In this document: one piece after another, positions 6,530 through 15,063 of the stretch
Numbering within the stretch: position 1 is the first letter of the stretch
Layout: each line of letters begins with the position of its first letter
Assembly: GCA_016288175.1 (NCBI GenBank)
Contig: JAEEYN010000001.1
Span: 1-20,999, forward strand
Direction of reading: 5' to 3'
DNA: 20,999 bases
Source of the DNA: Bacillota bacterium
GTDB taxonomy: Bacteria; Bacillota; Clostridia; Christensenellales; CAG-138
Translations under genes and position numbers: made by a program
The notes under the pieces: generated by a model
Seen by the model: only the letters and a program-made list of their open reading frames with translations
Database searches by the model: none
What the model was told of the DNA's origin: nothing

Positions 6530-7844
6530 TTTAATAAAAGCAATTGGCTCCGCTTCCGATGAAAACCTGCTGCTCTCCGAGGAGATCCCCGCACAGAAAA
6601 GGAAGAGCAGGATGTGGATACTGGCGAGCGCGGCTGCTGCGATTATCATCCTGGGTTTGGGGATAATCGCAATAACGCATTTCAAAAAAAAGCCGATAGA
6701 AGACATGCATACGGCGCTGGTCACCACAGCTTATCCAACAATGGAAGCCACATCGCGCCCGACCACTGCAGCGACTGCTGAACCTACTGAATCTCCATCG
6801 GCACAGCCGACTCAGGATACATCAAGCGCTCCGCCTCCCGTGTTTTCAATCGAAGGATTTATGGTTCATGGGCACACCACTTTTTATGACAGCTACAGTT
6901 CAAAAGAAGAATTGACAGCCGAATATGTCCGCGGCGGGAAGAATTCAGATATATTGAGAAATCTGTTTTCGATGCGGAGCGGTGAGTTCTATTTTGCTCC
7001 TGCCAATGATCCGGAAAATGCCGAACTGATGATGATCGTTCCAACATATGGTACAATCGCCTTTCTGTACCAAGCTCCGGACGATCCGACCGAGCGCTAT
7101 GCATTCGAATGGATCGCACGCATCAGTCCCGAAGAAGTCGAATGGCTGATAGCACATCTTAATAGTGGCATTGGCGGCTTCAAGCTGACAGAGGGGTATT
7201 ATATAACCGATTACTACTACGAATACAATAACAACGCAAGCTACAAAGAAGTGTATCTTATCAGGGACAGCTATGTTTTCAGAGCTGCGATGCCGGTGGA
7301 CTGCACAATCGATGAAATCAAGAGCTTCGTTGATCCTGTAATGGTCATACTCCCTGATCCCGATCCGTCATGCGTGGACACTTTGAAATTCAAAAGCATA
7401 GATGAATGCCTTGCGGCAATTTCGGAAAATACTTCTGATCAGAGCGTTCTTGCAGGGCTGGACGGGATATACACTTTAAAGAAAGACGAAGTTGTGGTAA
7501 CCGGTGTTACGATAAATCGGGATTCGGTTGTGCTCGGCTATGCAAACGAAAGCGGCTGGTCACTTTATATCCTGACGATGTTCCGTCAAGATAAGCCGGA
7601 CTCGGATTGGCTGCTTGAAAAGGCTAAGGAGGATCCTCTATACTCGTTCAGCTGCGATCTGGATGTGAGCGCTTCAAACCGAATCTACCTTGTCTATGAT
7701 ACTATCGGTCACCCAAATCTGTATTGGATCGAGGAAGGCAAGGCATTCCGCCTGTATATGTATTTCGGTGAAGAAGAAACAGATCTTTCACAGGAAAGCG
7801 TTCTCGAGCTATGCCATGTTCTCCTGCTTACTGACAGTGATTGA
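6516..7844 (+). CDS. Probable membrane-bound anti-sigma factor with large outer domain
   Basis: The start is the ATG at 6516, preceded by AAAAGGAGG. The gene overlaps the sigma factor by 14 bases, the usual arrangement for a sigma/anti-sigma pair. The 442-residue product has a short cytoplasmic N-terminus (MTGNDLIKAIGSASDENLL) of the kind found in Firmicutes ECF partners, then a basic patch KRKSR and one membrane helix at about 34-55. A Thr/Pro/Ser-rich spacer (about 70-108) leads to a roughly 330-residue outer region rich in Tyr and acidic residues. I do not recognise a known domain in that region. No zinc-binding HxxxCxxC anti-sigma motif is visible at the N-terminus. The anti-sigma role is inferred from context and topology; the outer part would be the sensor. 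A strong terminator follows. Confidence 0.6.
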   Translation: MTGNDLIKAIGSASDENLLLSEEIPAQKRKSRMWILASAAAAIIILGLGIIAITHFKKKPIEDMHTALVTTAYPTMEATSRPTTAATAEPTESPSAQPTQDTSSAPPPVFSIEGFMVHGHTTFYDSYSSKEELTAEYVRGGKNSDILRNLFSMRSGEFYFAPANDPENAELMMIVPTYGTIAFLYQAPDDPTERYAFEWIARISPEEVEWLIAHLNSGIGGFKLTEGYYITDYYYEYNNNASYKEVYLIRDSYVFRAAMPVDCTIDEIKSFVDPVMVILPDPDPSCVDTLKFKSIDECLAAISENTSDQSVLAGLDGIYTLKKDEVVVTGVTINRDSVVLGYANESGWSLYILTMFRQDKPDSDWLLEKAKEDPLYSFSCDLDVSASNRIYLVYDTIGHPNLYWIEEGKAFRLYMYFGEEETDLSQESVLELCHVLLLTDSD

Positions 7845-7862
7845 TGCTCTAACAATCACAAA

Positions 7863-7895
7863 AAAGCGGTGCGAACCACTGGAACGCACCGCTTT
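7863..7895. terminator. Bidirectional intrinsic terminator (anti-sigma / YitT)
   Basis: An 11-bp perfect stem, AAAGCGGTGCG (7863-7873) with CGCACCGCTTT (7885-7895), encloses an 11-base loop between two convergent genes. It has an A-run on the left that reads as T-run on the minus strand. The T-tract on the plus strand is short. Confidence 0.8.
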
Positions 7896-7916
7896 CTATC
7901 TACTGTGTTCAAATCA

Positions 7917-8837
7917 TTACGCGTCCGGCCGCTTGAAGCCCTCGCCGTAGGCCGCGTCGATGGAGCTGACCATTACGAAGGATTTTTTGTCGATTTCATG
8001 GCATATGCGCTTGACCCTATAGACCTCGCGGTTTGAACAGGCGCAGAGCAGAACACTCTTGTCGGCGTGGGTATATGCGCCTTTGCCGTTGAGGATCGTT
8101 ACGCCGCGCTCGATATCCTCGTTTATCTTCGCAGATATTGCATCACCGTCCGTCGTGATGATCGTCATCAGCTTTCTTGAATCGCTGCCGTACATGATCT
8201 TGTCGATGATGAGGCTGTAGGTTATAGTCATGATAAGGCCGTAAAGCGCAGCATCGATCGTGCCGTAAACGATACCGCCGAAGAGGATGACGACGCCGTC
8301 GACGGCAAGCGAGATAAGGCCGAGCGAAAGCTGGGGATTCTTTTTTCGGATCGCCATGATAACGAAATCGGAGCCGCCCGTCGAAGAATCGCGCATGTAG
8401 ATGCAGGCAAGGCCCGCGCCGGCAAGAATGCCGCCGAAGATCGCCGCAAGGATCGGTTCGCCTTTATAAAGCGGGAGCATCGGCATGATATAGTCGACGA
8501 TGATCGCGGAGAAGACGATCGTTTTCGCGGAACGGAAGAAGAAGCGGAGGCCGAGCGCTTTGAAGCAGATGATAACGATCGGGATGTTGATAAGTATGGT
8601 TCCGAGACCGATCGGGATGAATCCGTTCGTGAGTTTGTTGACGATAATCGCAACGCCGGAAACGCCGCCGGGAGCGAAATTGGACGCAACGGCGAAGTTA
8701 TACATACCGGCGCCGTAAAGGAAGCAGCCGATGATATCGAATATGATGTCGACAGCCAGTGTTTTGGGCTTTATGTCCAGCCTATCTTTGAGGCTCTTTT
8801 TGGTACGGCTGCCGGTATTGACTTTCTTTTTACCCAT
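7917..8837 (-). CDS. YitT-family membrane protein with DUF2179 domain
   Basis: This 306-residue protein has a basic N-terminus (1-25), about five membrane segments between 28 and 215, and a soluble C-terminal DUF2179-type domain (about 222-303). Family signatures are APGGVSG (55-61) and STGGSDF (152-158), the paired Gly-rich loops of the YitT/DUF161 repeat. The C-terminal part (LMTIITTDGDAISAKI, then ERGVTILNGKGAYTHADK) matches the cytoplasmic DUF2179 domain that resembles nucleotide- or ligand-binding regulators. Function in the family is not established; transport is suspected. The start is set by GGAGG five bases before the ATG at 8837; upstream in-frame starts lack such a site. It is transcribed alone, towards a shared terminator. 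Confidence 0.87.
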   Translation of the reverse strand: MGKKKVNTGSRTKKSLKDRLDIKPKTLAVDIIFDIIGCFLYGAGMYNFAVASNFAPGGVSGVAIIVNKLTNGFIPIGLGTILINIPIVIICFKALGLRFFFRSAKTIVFSAIIVDYIMPMLPLYKGEPILAAIFGGILAGAGLACIYMRDSSTGGSDFVIMAIRKKNPQLSLGLISLAVDGVVILFGGIVYGTIDAALYGLIMTITYSLIIDKIMYGSDSRKLMTIITTDGDAISAKINEDIERGVTILNGKGAYTHADKSVLLCACSNREVYRVKRICHEIDKKSFVMVSSIDAAYGEGFKRPDA

Positions 8838-8902
8838 GGTTTCCTCCAAAGGGATCCTGAACGCGTTTTTTCGGGTTCGGGTCCTGCAAAATCCAGTCGC
8901 AG

Positions 8903-8931
8903 ATTGTATCATCATTTCGGTCAACATTCAA
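8903..8931 (-). promoter_or_regulatory. Predicted promoter of the YitT-family gene
   Basis: On the minus strand TTGAAT (8926-8931), a 17-base spacer and TACAAT (8903-8908) form a good sigma-A promoter about 65 bases before the start codon. Confidence 0.6.
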
Positions 8932-9007
8932 CCCCTTCGCGCGAATATATCCGATAAAACAAGAAAAAACAGTTGCGCCGGAAACGATCGGAAAGCGATA
9001 AACACTG

Positions 9008-9035
9008 TTGACAAAAAACCAAATCCGTATAGAAT
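9008..9035 (+). promoter_or_regulatory. Predicted promoter of the hydroxyacid dehydrogenase gene
   Basis: A perfect TTGACA (9008-9013), a 16-base spacer and TAGAAT (9030-9035) lie about 48 bases before the chosen start. With the YitT promoter this makes a divergent control region in the 245-base gap. Confidence 0.6.
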
Positions 9036-9082
9036 ATGAACCGAATGAGAATGCCCGCCGAAAGGCAGGCGCGAGGAGCGCT

Positions 9083-10054
9083 ATGAGGATAATCGTAACA
9101 ATACCGGTGAAGCTTCACCACATCGAAATGCTGAAGGCGGCTTGCCCCTCGGCGGAGTTCTTCTTTACGAACGGAAGGCCGGATGACAGGCTGCTCGGCG
9201 AAGCGGAGATCATAATCGGCGGCATCGCGGCGGATCAGCTTCCGCTCTGCAAAAAGCTGCGGTTCCTGCAGCTAAGCATGGCGGGTTCGGATTCCTATGC
9301 GAAACTGGTCCCCAAAAGCATACTGCTCGCGAACGCAAGCGGCGCATACGGCCTCGCAATCAGCGAACACATGCTCGGCGTGATGCTTATGCTGATGAAA
9401 AAACTTCACCTCTATCGCGACAATCAGCGGGAGAGCCTTTGGCGCGACGAAGGCGGGGTCACGACGCCGATGGGCGCGAGGATCCTGATCGTCGGCCTCG
9501 GCGATATCGGAGGCGAGTTCGCAAAGCGCTGCACCTCACTCGGCGCGCACTGCGTCGGCATCCGCCGCACCTTGCGCGAAATGCCGGATTATATCGAAGA
9601 ACAGCATACTCTCGCGGATCTCGATTCGCTGCTGCCCGATTGCGACGTCGTCGCGCTCGCTCTGCCGCAGTCGGATGAAAGCATTCATCTCTTCGATGAA
9701 AAAAGACTTCGCCTGATGAAAAAAGGCGCGATCCTTCTGAATGTCGGCAGGGGCAGCGCGGTGGATTCCGACGCGCTCGCTGCGGTTCTTGAAGAAAGCC
9801 GCATCAGTGCCGGGCTCGATGTTACGGAGCCGGAGCCGCTTCCGGCGGAGCATAAGCTCTGGAAATGCCCGAACTGCATCATCACGCCGCATATTTCGGG
9901 CTATTACCATCTTGCCGAAACGCATGATCGGATCGTTCGGATCGCCGCAGAGAATCTTTCGGCCTATCTGAATGGTGGAAAGATCAGCAACCTTGTTGAC
10001 AGAAGCACGGGCTACAGAGAGAATGGCAACCGTTTCCGCGCCGAAGGAAAATGA
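9083..10054 (+). CDS. NAD(P)-dependent D-2-hydroxyacid dehydrogenase
   Basis: This 323-residue protein belongs to the D-isomer-specific 2-hydroxyacid dehydrogenase family (the phosphoglycerate dehydrogenase and glyoxylate/hydroxypyruvate reductase group). The Rossmann motif is GLGDIGGEFAKRC (138-150). The catalytic triad reads as R223 in NVGRGSAVD, E251 in DVTEPEPLP and H270 in ITPHISGYYH. An Arg-Arg pair (R161-R162) after the second strand, where an acidic residue would favour NAD, hints at NADP use. Substrate cannot be fixed from sequence; reduction of a 2-oxoacid is likely. The ATG at 9083 is chosen because GAGGAG lies four bases upstream and the protein then starts at the first beta strand (MRIIVTI). 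No ACT domain is present, so it is not a full-length SerA. It appears to be transcribed alone. Confidence 0.85.
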   Translation: MRIIVTIPVKLHHIEMLKAACPSAEFFFTNGRPDDRLLGEAEIIIGGIAADQLPLCKKLRFLQLSMAGSDSYAKLVPKSILLANASGAYGLAISEHMLGVMLMLMKKLHLYRDNQRESLWRDEGGVTTPMGARILIVGLGDIGGEFAKRCTSLGAHCVGIRRTLREMPDYIEEQHTLADLDSLLPDCDVVALALPQSDESIHLFDEKRLRLMKKGAILLNVGRGSAVDSDALAAVLEESRISAGLDVTEPEPLPAEHKLWKCPNCIITPHISGYYHLAETHDRIVRIAAENLSAYLNGGKISNLVDRSTGYRENGNRFRAEGK

Positions 10055-10077
10055 TCCGCTTTTGCCATAATTGAAGC

Positions 10078-10106
10078 TTGACTGGCCGATGCTTCGGTGG
10101 TAGTAT
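10078..10106 (+). promoter_or_regulatory. Predicted promoter of the Thr/Pro/Glu-rich lipoprotein
   Basis: TTGACT (10078-10083), a 17-base spacer and TAGTAT (10101-10106) lie about 55 bases before the start codon. Confidence 0.5.
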
Positions 10107-10160
10107 TCCATCCGGGTTCGGAAGAAACCTGTATATCCACTGTAAAAGAAGGAATAAACT

Positions 10161-11177
10161 ATGAAAAAGATCAATAAAACGATCGCTCTGATCCTTGCCG
10201 TGTTAATGCTTGCGGCAATGATGGCGGCAGCATGCGCTTCCGGCAATAACGCAAATCAGCAGGCCGATACCGGCAAAAAAGATGATGAAGCAACGGAGCA
10301 GCCCTCGCAAGCGACTCCCGCTCCGACGGATGCGCCTGAGCCGGAGGAAACCCCCGAGCCGACGGACGAGCCCGCCGAAACGGACGAGCCTGCCGAAACC
10401 GAAGAGCCGCATATCCCCGAAGATTATTTTTACGCAAATCTTGAGGAGAACACCCCGTTCCGCTGTGATATAGATTTCGACGGTCTGGAAGACACCGTGA
10501 CCCTTGTTGCGATCCCCGTCGATGCTTACAGCAATGAGTATTCGCTTGAGTTCACACTCGGCGTCAATCCGAACAACACGATCTCCCTTGATTTCGATTA
10601 TGAATGCTATGAATGCACCGCGTTCGTTACCGACAGCGACAGGTTCGATTCAAGGCTCGATATTATCGCGGATTTCGATTACGAAAGCGACGACCATACC
10701 ACTTGCCTGTATAGGGTCGACGAGAGCGGCTACAGCATCGATTACTTCGAAAAGTACACCTCCGTTATTGCGATCGATTATGAACAGCAGATCTACGCAA
10801 GGGACGGCCAGTTCTATCTCGGCTACCGCACAGAGATCCTCGGCACTTCAACTGTCAGCATGCTTTGCGAAGCAAGCAAGGACGGGATCGTTGACGTTTC
10901 CGATGTTTATTATTACAGCGAGTACGAGCTTCCGCTGAACGTTATCGCGGAGCTTAAGGTCGATCTGATCGATGATGAAGGCAAGACCACCGGCGATTAC
11001 ACCCTGAAAGCGGGCGAGACGGTCACACGCCTTTGGACTGACAGGAGGAGCTATGCTGTCGTTGCGCTTGCAAACGGCGCGCTTGCAAGGATCGATATTG
11101 AAATGGTGGACGATTGGTATCCCTACATCGACGGAATGCCCCAGGAGAGCTATTTCGAAATCATCTATGCCGACTGA
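10161..11177 (+). CDS. Lipoprotein with Thr/Pro/Glu-rich linker, unknown function
   Basis: I do not recognise a named family. The 338-residue product has a lipoprotein signal peptide with a plausible lipid-modified C25 (MAAACAS). An acidic low-complexity spacer (about 40-85) follows, with repeats of the EPTDEPAETDEP kind. The outer domain (about 88-338) is rich in Asp, Glu and Tyr. Residues 103-111 (DIDFDGLED) fit the D-x-D-x-D-G-x-x-D calcium-loop pattern and look like the opening of a VCBS/FG-GAP-type repeat. A Tyr/Glu-rich beta pattern continues to the end, so the protein is probably an all-beta surface domain. AAGAAGGA precedes the ATG. It has its own promoter and terminator, so it is monocistronic. 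Confidence 0.75.
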   Translation: MKKINKTIALILAVLMLAAMMAAACASGNNANQQADTGKKDDEATEQPSQATPAPTDAPEPEETPEPTDEPAETDEPAETEEPHIPEDYFYANLEENTPFRCDIDFDGLEDTVTLVAIPVDAYSNEYSLEFTLGVNPNNTISLDFDYECYECTAFVTDSDRFDSRLDIIADFDYESDDHTTCLYRVDESGYSIDYFEKYTSVIAIDYEQQIYARDGQFYLGYRTEILGTSTVSMLCEASKDGIVDVSDVYYYSEYELPLNVIAELKVDLIDDEGKTTGDYTLKAGETVTRLWTDRRSYAVVALANGALARIDIEMVDDWYPYIDGMPQESYFEIIYAD

Positions 11178-11194
11178 CATGCGGCTTTAACCGT

Positions 11195-11228
11195 CCCGCG
11201 CTTCGGAAGGAGCGCGGGTTTTTCTTTT
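11195..11228 (+). terminator. Intrinsic terminator after the lipoprotein gene
   Basis: CCCGCGCT (11195-11202) pairs with AGCGCGGG (11211-11218) around an 8-base loop, followed directly by TTTTTCTTTT (11219-11228). Confidence 0.9.
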
Positions 11229-11258
11229 AAAACTAATAATATAATGCCAACTGCTGTA

Positions 11259-11287
11259 TTGACAAAAGGCAGGTAAAGTGTTAAACT
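11259..11287 (+). promoter_or_regulatory. Predicted promoter of the T-box/pheST operon
   Basis: A perfect TTGACA (11259-11264), a 17-base spacer and TAAACT (11282-11287) lie just upstream of the T-box leader, placing the RNA start near 11294. Confidence 0.65.
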
Positions 11288-11293
11288 TCCAAA

Positions 11294-11562
11294 GTAATAT
11301 TGGCAGTGATGGAGAAAAGATCCGGCGTTTGTCAAAGAGAGACCCGCGTTGCTGGGAACGGGTTACTGCAAAGGATCATCAAGTTCGCTCCGGAGCCGTT
11401 TCGGTGAAGCCGATTCCGCAAAGAATACGGTGCGTAGTCGAAACCGGGTAAGCCCGATACAGCTTTCGAGGCAAGGGACCGGAATGAGAAGTCCTTTGCG
11501 AATCAGGGTGGTACCACGAGATCGGCGCGCTCGTCCCTTTGGGATGCGTGCCGTTATTGTTT
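11294..11562 (+). promoter_or_regulatory. T-box leader, tRNA-Phe specific, controlling pheST
   Basis: The leader carries the diagnostic T-box sequence AGGGTGGTACCACG at 11505-11518. Upstream is a Stem I with lower helix TCCGG (11321-11325) / CCGGA (11390-11394) and distal helix ACCCG (11342-11346) / CGGGT (11359-11363). The triplet TTC at 11384-11386 lies where the specifier is expected, just before the 3' side of the lower helix, and reads a Phe codon. After the T-box, CGGCGCGC (11523-11530) can pair with GCGTGCCG (11546-11553), with TCCC/GGGA nearer the loop, to form a terminator; the T-tract is modest. Uncharged tRNA-Phe would stabilise the antiterminator and switch on the genes below, which matches pheS and pheT. 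Helix borders were drawn by eye. Confidence 0.92.
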
Positions 11563-11596
11563 ATAGAAAAAGAAAAGCAAAGAGGAGTCAACAAAA

Positions 11597-12619
11597 ATGC
11601 TTGAAGAACTTCTGAAGATCCGCGAAGAGGCGCTGAAGAGGCTTGAAGAAGTCGAATCGGAGTCGGATCTGTCCGAACTGAACATTTCGTTCCTCGGAAG
11701 GAACGGCGCACTGACTTCGATCCTCCGCACAATGTCCAAACTTGCGCCGGAGGAAAGAGCGAAGCTCGGCAAAGAGGCAAACGAAGTCAAACAGTTCCTT
11801 GCGGAAAGGTTTGATTCCGTACGCTCCGCGATCGAGAAAAAAGCGGAGGAACGCCGCATAAAAGCGGAGACAGTGGACGTCACGCTCCCCGGAACGGTCG
11901 ATATCCCGATGGGCAAGCTCAGCCCCCTGACCGTCGTTTACAGACAGATCCGCGATGCGCTGATCGGTCTCGGCTTTACAACCTTCGAAGGACCGGAGAT
12001 CGAATACGACGATTACAACTTCACAAAGCTCAATCTCCCGCTCAATCACCCGGCGAGGGATATGCAGGATACCTTCTATATCAATGATAAAGTCCTGCTT
12101 AGGACGCACACTTCGCCCTGCGAGGCTCGCGCTCTGATGACACTCAAGCCTCCCTTCCGCGTTGTTATCCCCGGAAGAGTATTCCGCGTGGACGAACCCG
12201 ACGCGAGCCACAGCCCCGTATTCATGCAGATGGAAGGCCTTGTTGTCGACCGCAATCTCACCATTGCGGATCTTAAGGGCACGATCGACACCTTCGTTAA
12301 GGCTGTCTTCGGCGAGAACGTCAAATCCCGTCTCCGCCCGAGCTACTTCCCGTTCACGGAACCCTCTGCGGAAGTCGATATCAGCTGCACGATCTGCGGC
12401 GGCAAGGGCTGCAGTTCCTGCAAAGGCACAGGCTGGATGGAGATCATGGGCTGCGGCATTACCAACCCGCATGAGATCGAAAACTGCGGTCTCGATCCGA
12501 ACGAGTGGCGCGCCTTTGCTTTCGGCGTCGGCGTCGACCGCGTTGCCTGCCTGAAATACGGCATCAACGACATCCGCCTGCTGTATGAGGGCGACGCACG
12601 CTTCCTGCGCCAGCTCTGA
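11597..12619 (+). CDS. pheS: Phenylalanine--tRNA ligase alpha subunit
   Basis: This catalytic subunit of the alpha2-beta2 enzyme charges tRNA-Phe in the cytoplasm. At 340 residues it is of normal length. An N-terminal coiled-coil arm (about 1-85) precedes the class II synthetase core. Motif 2 is GRVFRVDEPDASHSPVFMQMEG (193-214, with the HSPVFMQMEG catalytic stretch) and motif 3 is GVGVDRVACLKYGI (310-323). Four cysteines at 264, 267, 272 and 275 form a C-x2-C-x4-C-x2-C knuckle that may bind zinc. GAGGAG precedes the ATG, 34 bases after the T-box terminator. pheT follows 26 bases downstream, so the two subunits are made from one transcript. Confidence 0.97.
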   Translation: MLEELLKIREEALKRLEEVESESDLSELNISFLGRNGALTSILRTMSKLAPEERAKLGKEANEVKQFLAERFDSVRSAIEKKAEERRIKAETVDVTLPGTVDIPMGKLSPLTVVYRQIRDALIGLGFTTFEGPEIEYDDYNFTKLNLPLNHPARDMQDTFYINDKVLLRTHTSPCEARALMTLKPPFRVVIPGRVFRVDEPDASHSPVFMQMEGLVVDRNLTIADLKGTIDTFVKAVFGENVKSRLRPSYFPFTEPSAEVDISCTICGGKGCSSCKGTGWMEIMGCGITNPHEIENCGLDPNEWRAFAFGVGVDRVACLKYGINDIRLLYEGDARFLRQL

Positions 12620-12645
12620 GTCCGAGGACAGAATAGGAGATAATT

Positions 12646-15060
12646 ATGAAACTGCCCCTTAAATGGTTAAAGGATTTTGTTGAATTCAACACAACACCCG
12701 AGGATTTCGCAAACAGGATGCTGCTGCGCGGCTTCGAAGTTGCGGAGATCATCCCCGAGGTCAAGGCGACCGGTGTTTATGTCTGCACGATCGAAAAGAT
12801 CGAACAGCATCCGAACGCGGAGCGTCTCAGAGTATGCGAAGTCAATATCGGCAAAGAAGAGCCTCTGACGATCGTCACCAATGCAGCGAATGTCAGTGAA
12901 GGCTGCCAGGTACCCGTCGCGCTGGATGGTGCGGTCCTTGCCGACGGCATGGAGATCCATCCGACGAAGATGCGCGGCGTGTATTCCGCCGGCATGTTCT
13001 GCGGCGGAGCGGAGATCGGAATCACCGATGCGGAGTACGAAGGCGCGAGCAGCGACAGCGTTCTCATTCTGAACGAAGCTCATGAAAACGGGCAGCCCAT
13101 CGCCGAAGCTCTCGGTCTCAATGACTGCATCTTCGATATTGAGCTGACGCCCAACCGCCCCGACTGCCAGAGCATCATCGGCCTTGCGAGGGAAGCGGCG
13201 AGCGCTCTCGGCCAAAGGATGAAGGAGCCGGAGATCACGCCGGTCATCGGCGAAGGCAATGCCGAAGACTACGCGAAGGTCACGGTGATGAACCCGAAAC
13301 TCTGCCCGCGCTACCTTGCCCGTGTTGTCACCGACCTGAAGATAGAGCCTTCTCCGCGCTGGATGCAGCTGCGGCTGAAACTCGCGGGTCTCAGACCGAT
13401 CAATAACATCGTCGATATCACGAATTACGTCCTTCTCGAATACGGTCATCCGATGCACGCGTTCGATCTTGCATGTATCGAAGATGCGCATATCGTCGTC
13501 CGCAATGCGGTCGAAGGCGAGATCGTAACGACGCTCGACGGCAAGGAACGCACCATGAGCAGCGACATGCTCCTCATCGCCGACCCGAAGAAGGGCGTCG
13601 GCGTTGCCGGTGTGATGGGCGGACTCAATTCCGAGATCACCGAAAATACAAAGGTCACGCTCTTCGAAAGCGCCGTGTTCCTTCCCGATAATATCCGCCA
13701 TACAACGCGGAAACTGCGCCATTCAACGGATTCTTCCGCAAGGTTCACAAAGGGCGTAGAAGCCGTCAATGCCGAAAAGGCAATCAACCGCGCGATCGAG
13801 CTCGTTCATATGCTCGGCGCCGGCAAGGTCATCGGCAGCATGATCAATGTCACGGCGGAGGAACCGAAGGAGAGGACCGCCGTTGCGGATATCGCTCATG
13901 TCAACGAGATCCTCAACACGAATTTCAGCGGCGAACAGATGGCGCAGTTGCTTTCCGGGATCAACATCGGCTGCAAAGCCGAGGACGGCAAGCTGATCGT
14001 CAATGTTCCGCATTTCCGCACCGATATCGAAACCGGCATCGAAACGGATTGGGATATCGCGGAGGAAGTCGGAAGGCTCTACGGCTATGACAACATCGAA
14101 CCGACACTGATGGTCGGCAAGACCTTCCAGGGCAGGCTCGGCAGGAGCTTCGCAATGGAAGATGAGATCAAGGACAGGATGGCAGCGATGGGCTTCATGG
14201 AGCTGTACAATTACAACTTTACTTCGCCCCAGGAATACGACGCGCTGCTGCTTCACGAAAATGACGAAAAGCGCCAGACCGTTCGCCTCAGAAACCCCTT
14301 CGGCGAGGATCAGAGCCTCATGCGCACGACGCTGATCGGCGGCATGCTCAGGACGGTCCAGACGAACTGCAACCGCAAGACGGGCGCGAGCCGCTTCTTC
14401 GAGATCGGCAACGTCCATTTCGATAACAATGACGACCTCCCGGAGGAGAGGAAGATGCTCGGCGCTGTCTGCTACGGGGCGGATGAGAACTTCTTTACCC
14501 TCAAAGGCGTTCTCGAGCAGCTTTTCGCCTCGCTCGGCATCGATAAGATCCGCTTTGAAAGGGGAGGCGGGGAATATCTGCATCCCGGTCAGAAGGCGCT
14601 CATTCTCATCGACGGCGAGACCGTCGGCGAGATCGGCTGCGTGCATCCGCAGGTCAAGCGCAATTTCGACCTTCCGGTCGCGCCGTTCATCACCGAGATC
14701 GACTTCAATAAACTCCTTGCGCATGTCAACACCGAGCGCAAGTTCAGGCCCCTCCCGAAGTTCCCGATCGTTCCGAGGGATATCGCGATCGTCGTGGATG
14801 AAGGCGCCGACGCGCAGACCGTGATCGACGTTATCGCCGCCGTGAAGACGAAAGCGATGATCGGAAACATCTCCTGCTTCGATGTGTTCTATCCGAAATT
14901 TCCCGGCGAAAAGGGCATTCCGGAGGGTAAAAAGAGCATGGCGTTCCGCTTCGAGCTTCGCAGCAACGACCATACCCTGAATGACGAGGAGATCAGCCTT
15001 TCCGTAAAGGCGATCCTGAAGGCGCTGAAGTTCCGCCTCGACGCCGACCTGCGCAGCTGA
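12646..15060 (+). CDS. pheT: Phenylalanine--tRNA ligase beta subunit
   Basis: The 804-residue beta subunit has the standard domain order: B1 start (MKLPLKWLKDFV), an EMAP/OB-type tRNA-binding domain (about 40-150), a B3/B4 editing domain (about 205-380, including NRPDCQSIIGLAREAA just before it), B5 (about 400-475), a catalytic-like core (about 485-690) and a C-terminal anticodon-binding FDX-ACB domain (about 710-804, beginning FRPLPKFPIVPRDIAIVV). It binds and proofreads tRNA-Phe, for example removing mischarged tyrosine. AGGAGATAATT precedes the ATG. The stop is 3 bases before the next start, so the downstream methyltransferase gene is probably translationally coupled. Length and domains are normal. 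Confidence 0.97.
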   Translation: MKLPLKWLKDFVEFNTTPEDFANRMLLRGFEVAEIIPEVKATGVYVCTIEKIEQHPNAERLRVCEVNIGKEEPLTIVTNAANVSEGCQVPVALDGAVLADGMEIHPTKMRGVYSAGMFCGGAEIGITDAEYEGASSDSVLILNEAHENGQPIAEALGLNDCIFDIELTPNRPDCQSIIGLAREAASALGQRMKEPEITPVIGEGNAEDYAKVTVMNPKLCPRYLARVVTDLKIEPSPRWMQLRLKLAGLRPINNIVDITNYVLLEYGHPMHAFDLACIEDAHIVVRNAVEGEIVTTLDGKERTMSSDMLLIADPKKGVGVAGVMGGLNSEITENTKVTLFESAVFLPDNIRHTTRKLRHSTDSSARFTKGVEAVNAEKAINRAIELVHMLGAGKVIGSMINVTAEEPKERTAVADIAHVNEILNTNFSGEQMAQLLSGINIGCKAEDGKLIVNVPHFRTDIETGIETDWDIAEEVGRLYGYDNIEPTLMVGKTFQGRLGRSFAMEDEIKDRMAAMGFMELYNYNFTSPQEYDALLLHENDEKRQTVRLRNPFGEDQSLMRTTLIGGMLRTVQTNCNRKTGASRFFEIGNVHFDNNDDLPEERKMLGAVCYGADENFFTLKGVLEQLFASLGIDKIRFERGGGEYLHPGQKALILIDGETVGEIGCVHPQVKRNFDLPVAPFITEIDFNKLLAHVNTERKFRPLPKFPIVPRDIAIVVDEGADAQTVIDVIAAVKTKAMIGNISCFDVFYPKFPGEKGIPEGKKSMAFRFELRSNDHTLNDEEISLSVKAILKALKFRLDADLRS

Positions 15061-15063
15061 ATC

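Noticed and set aside
12667..13722. A 351-codon open frame on the minus strand opposite the first part of pheT
   Set aside because: It is antisense to well-conserved pheT domains, with low-information composition and no ribosome site that I could see.
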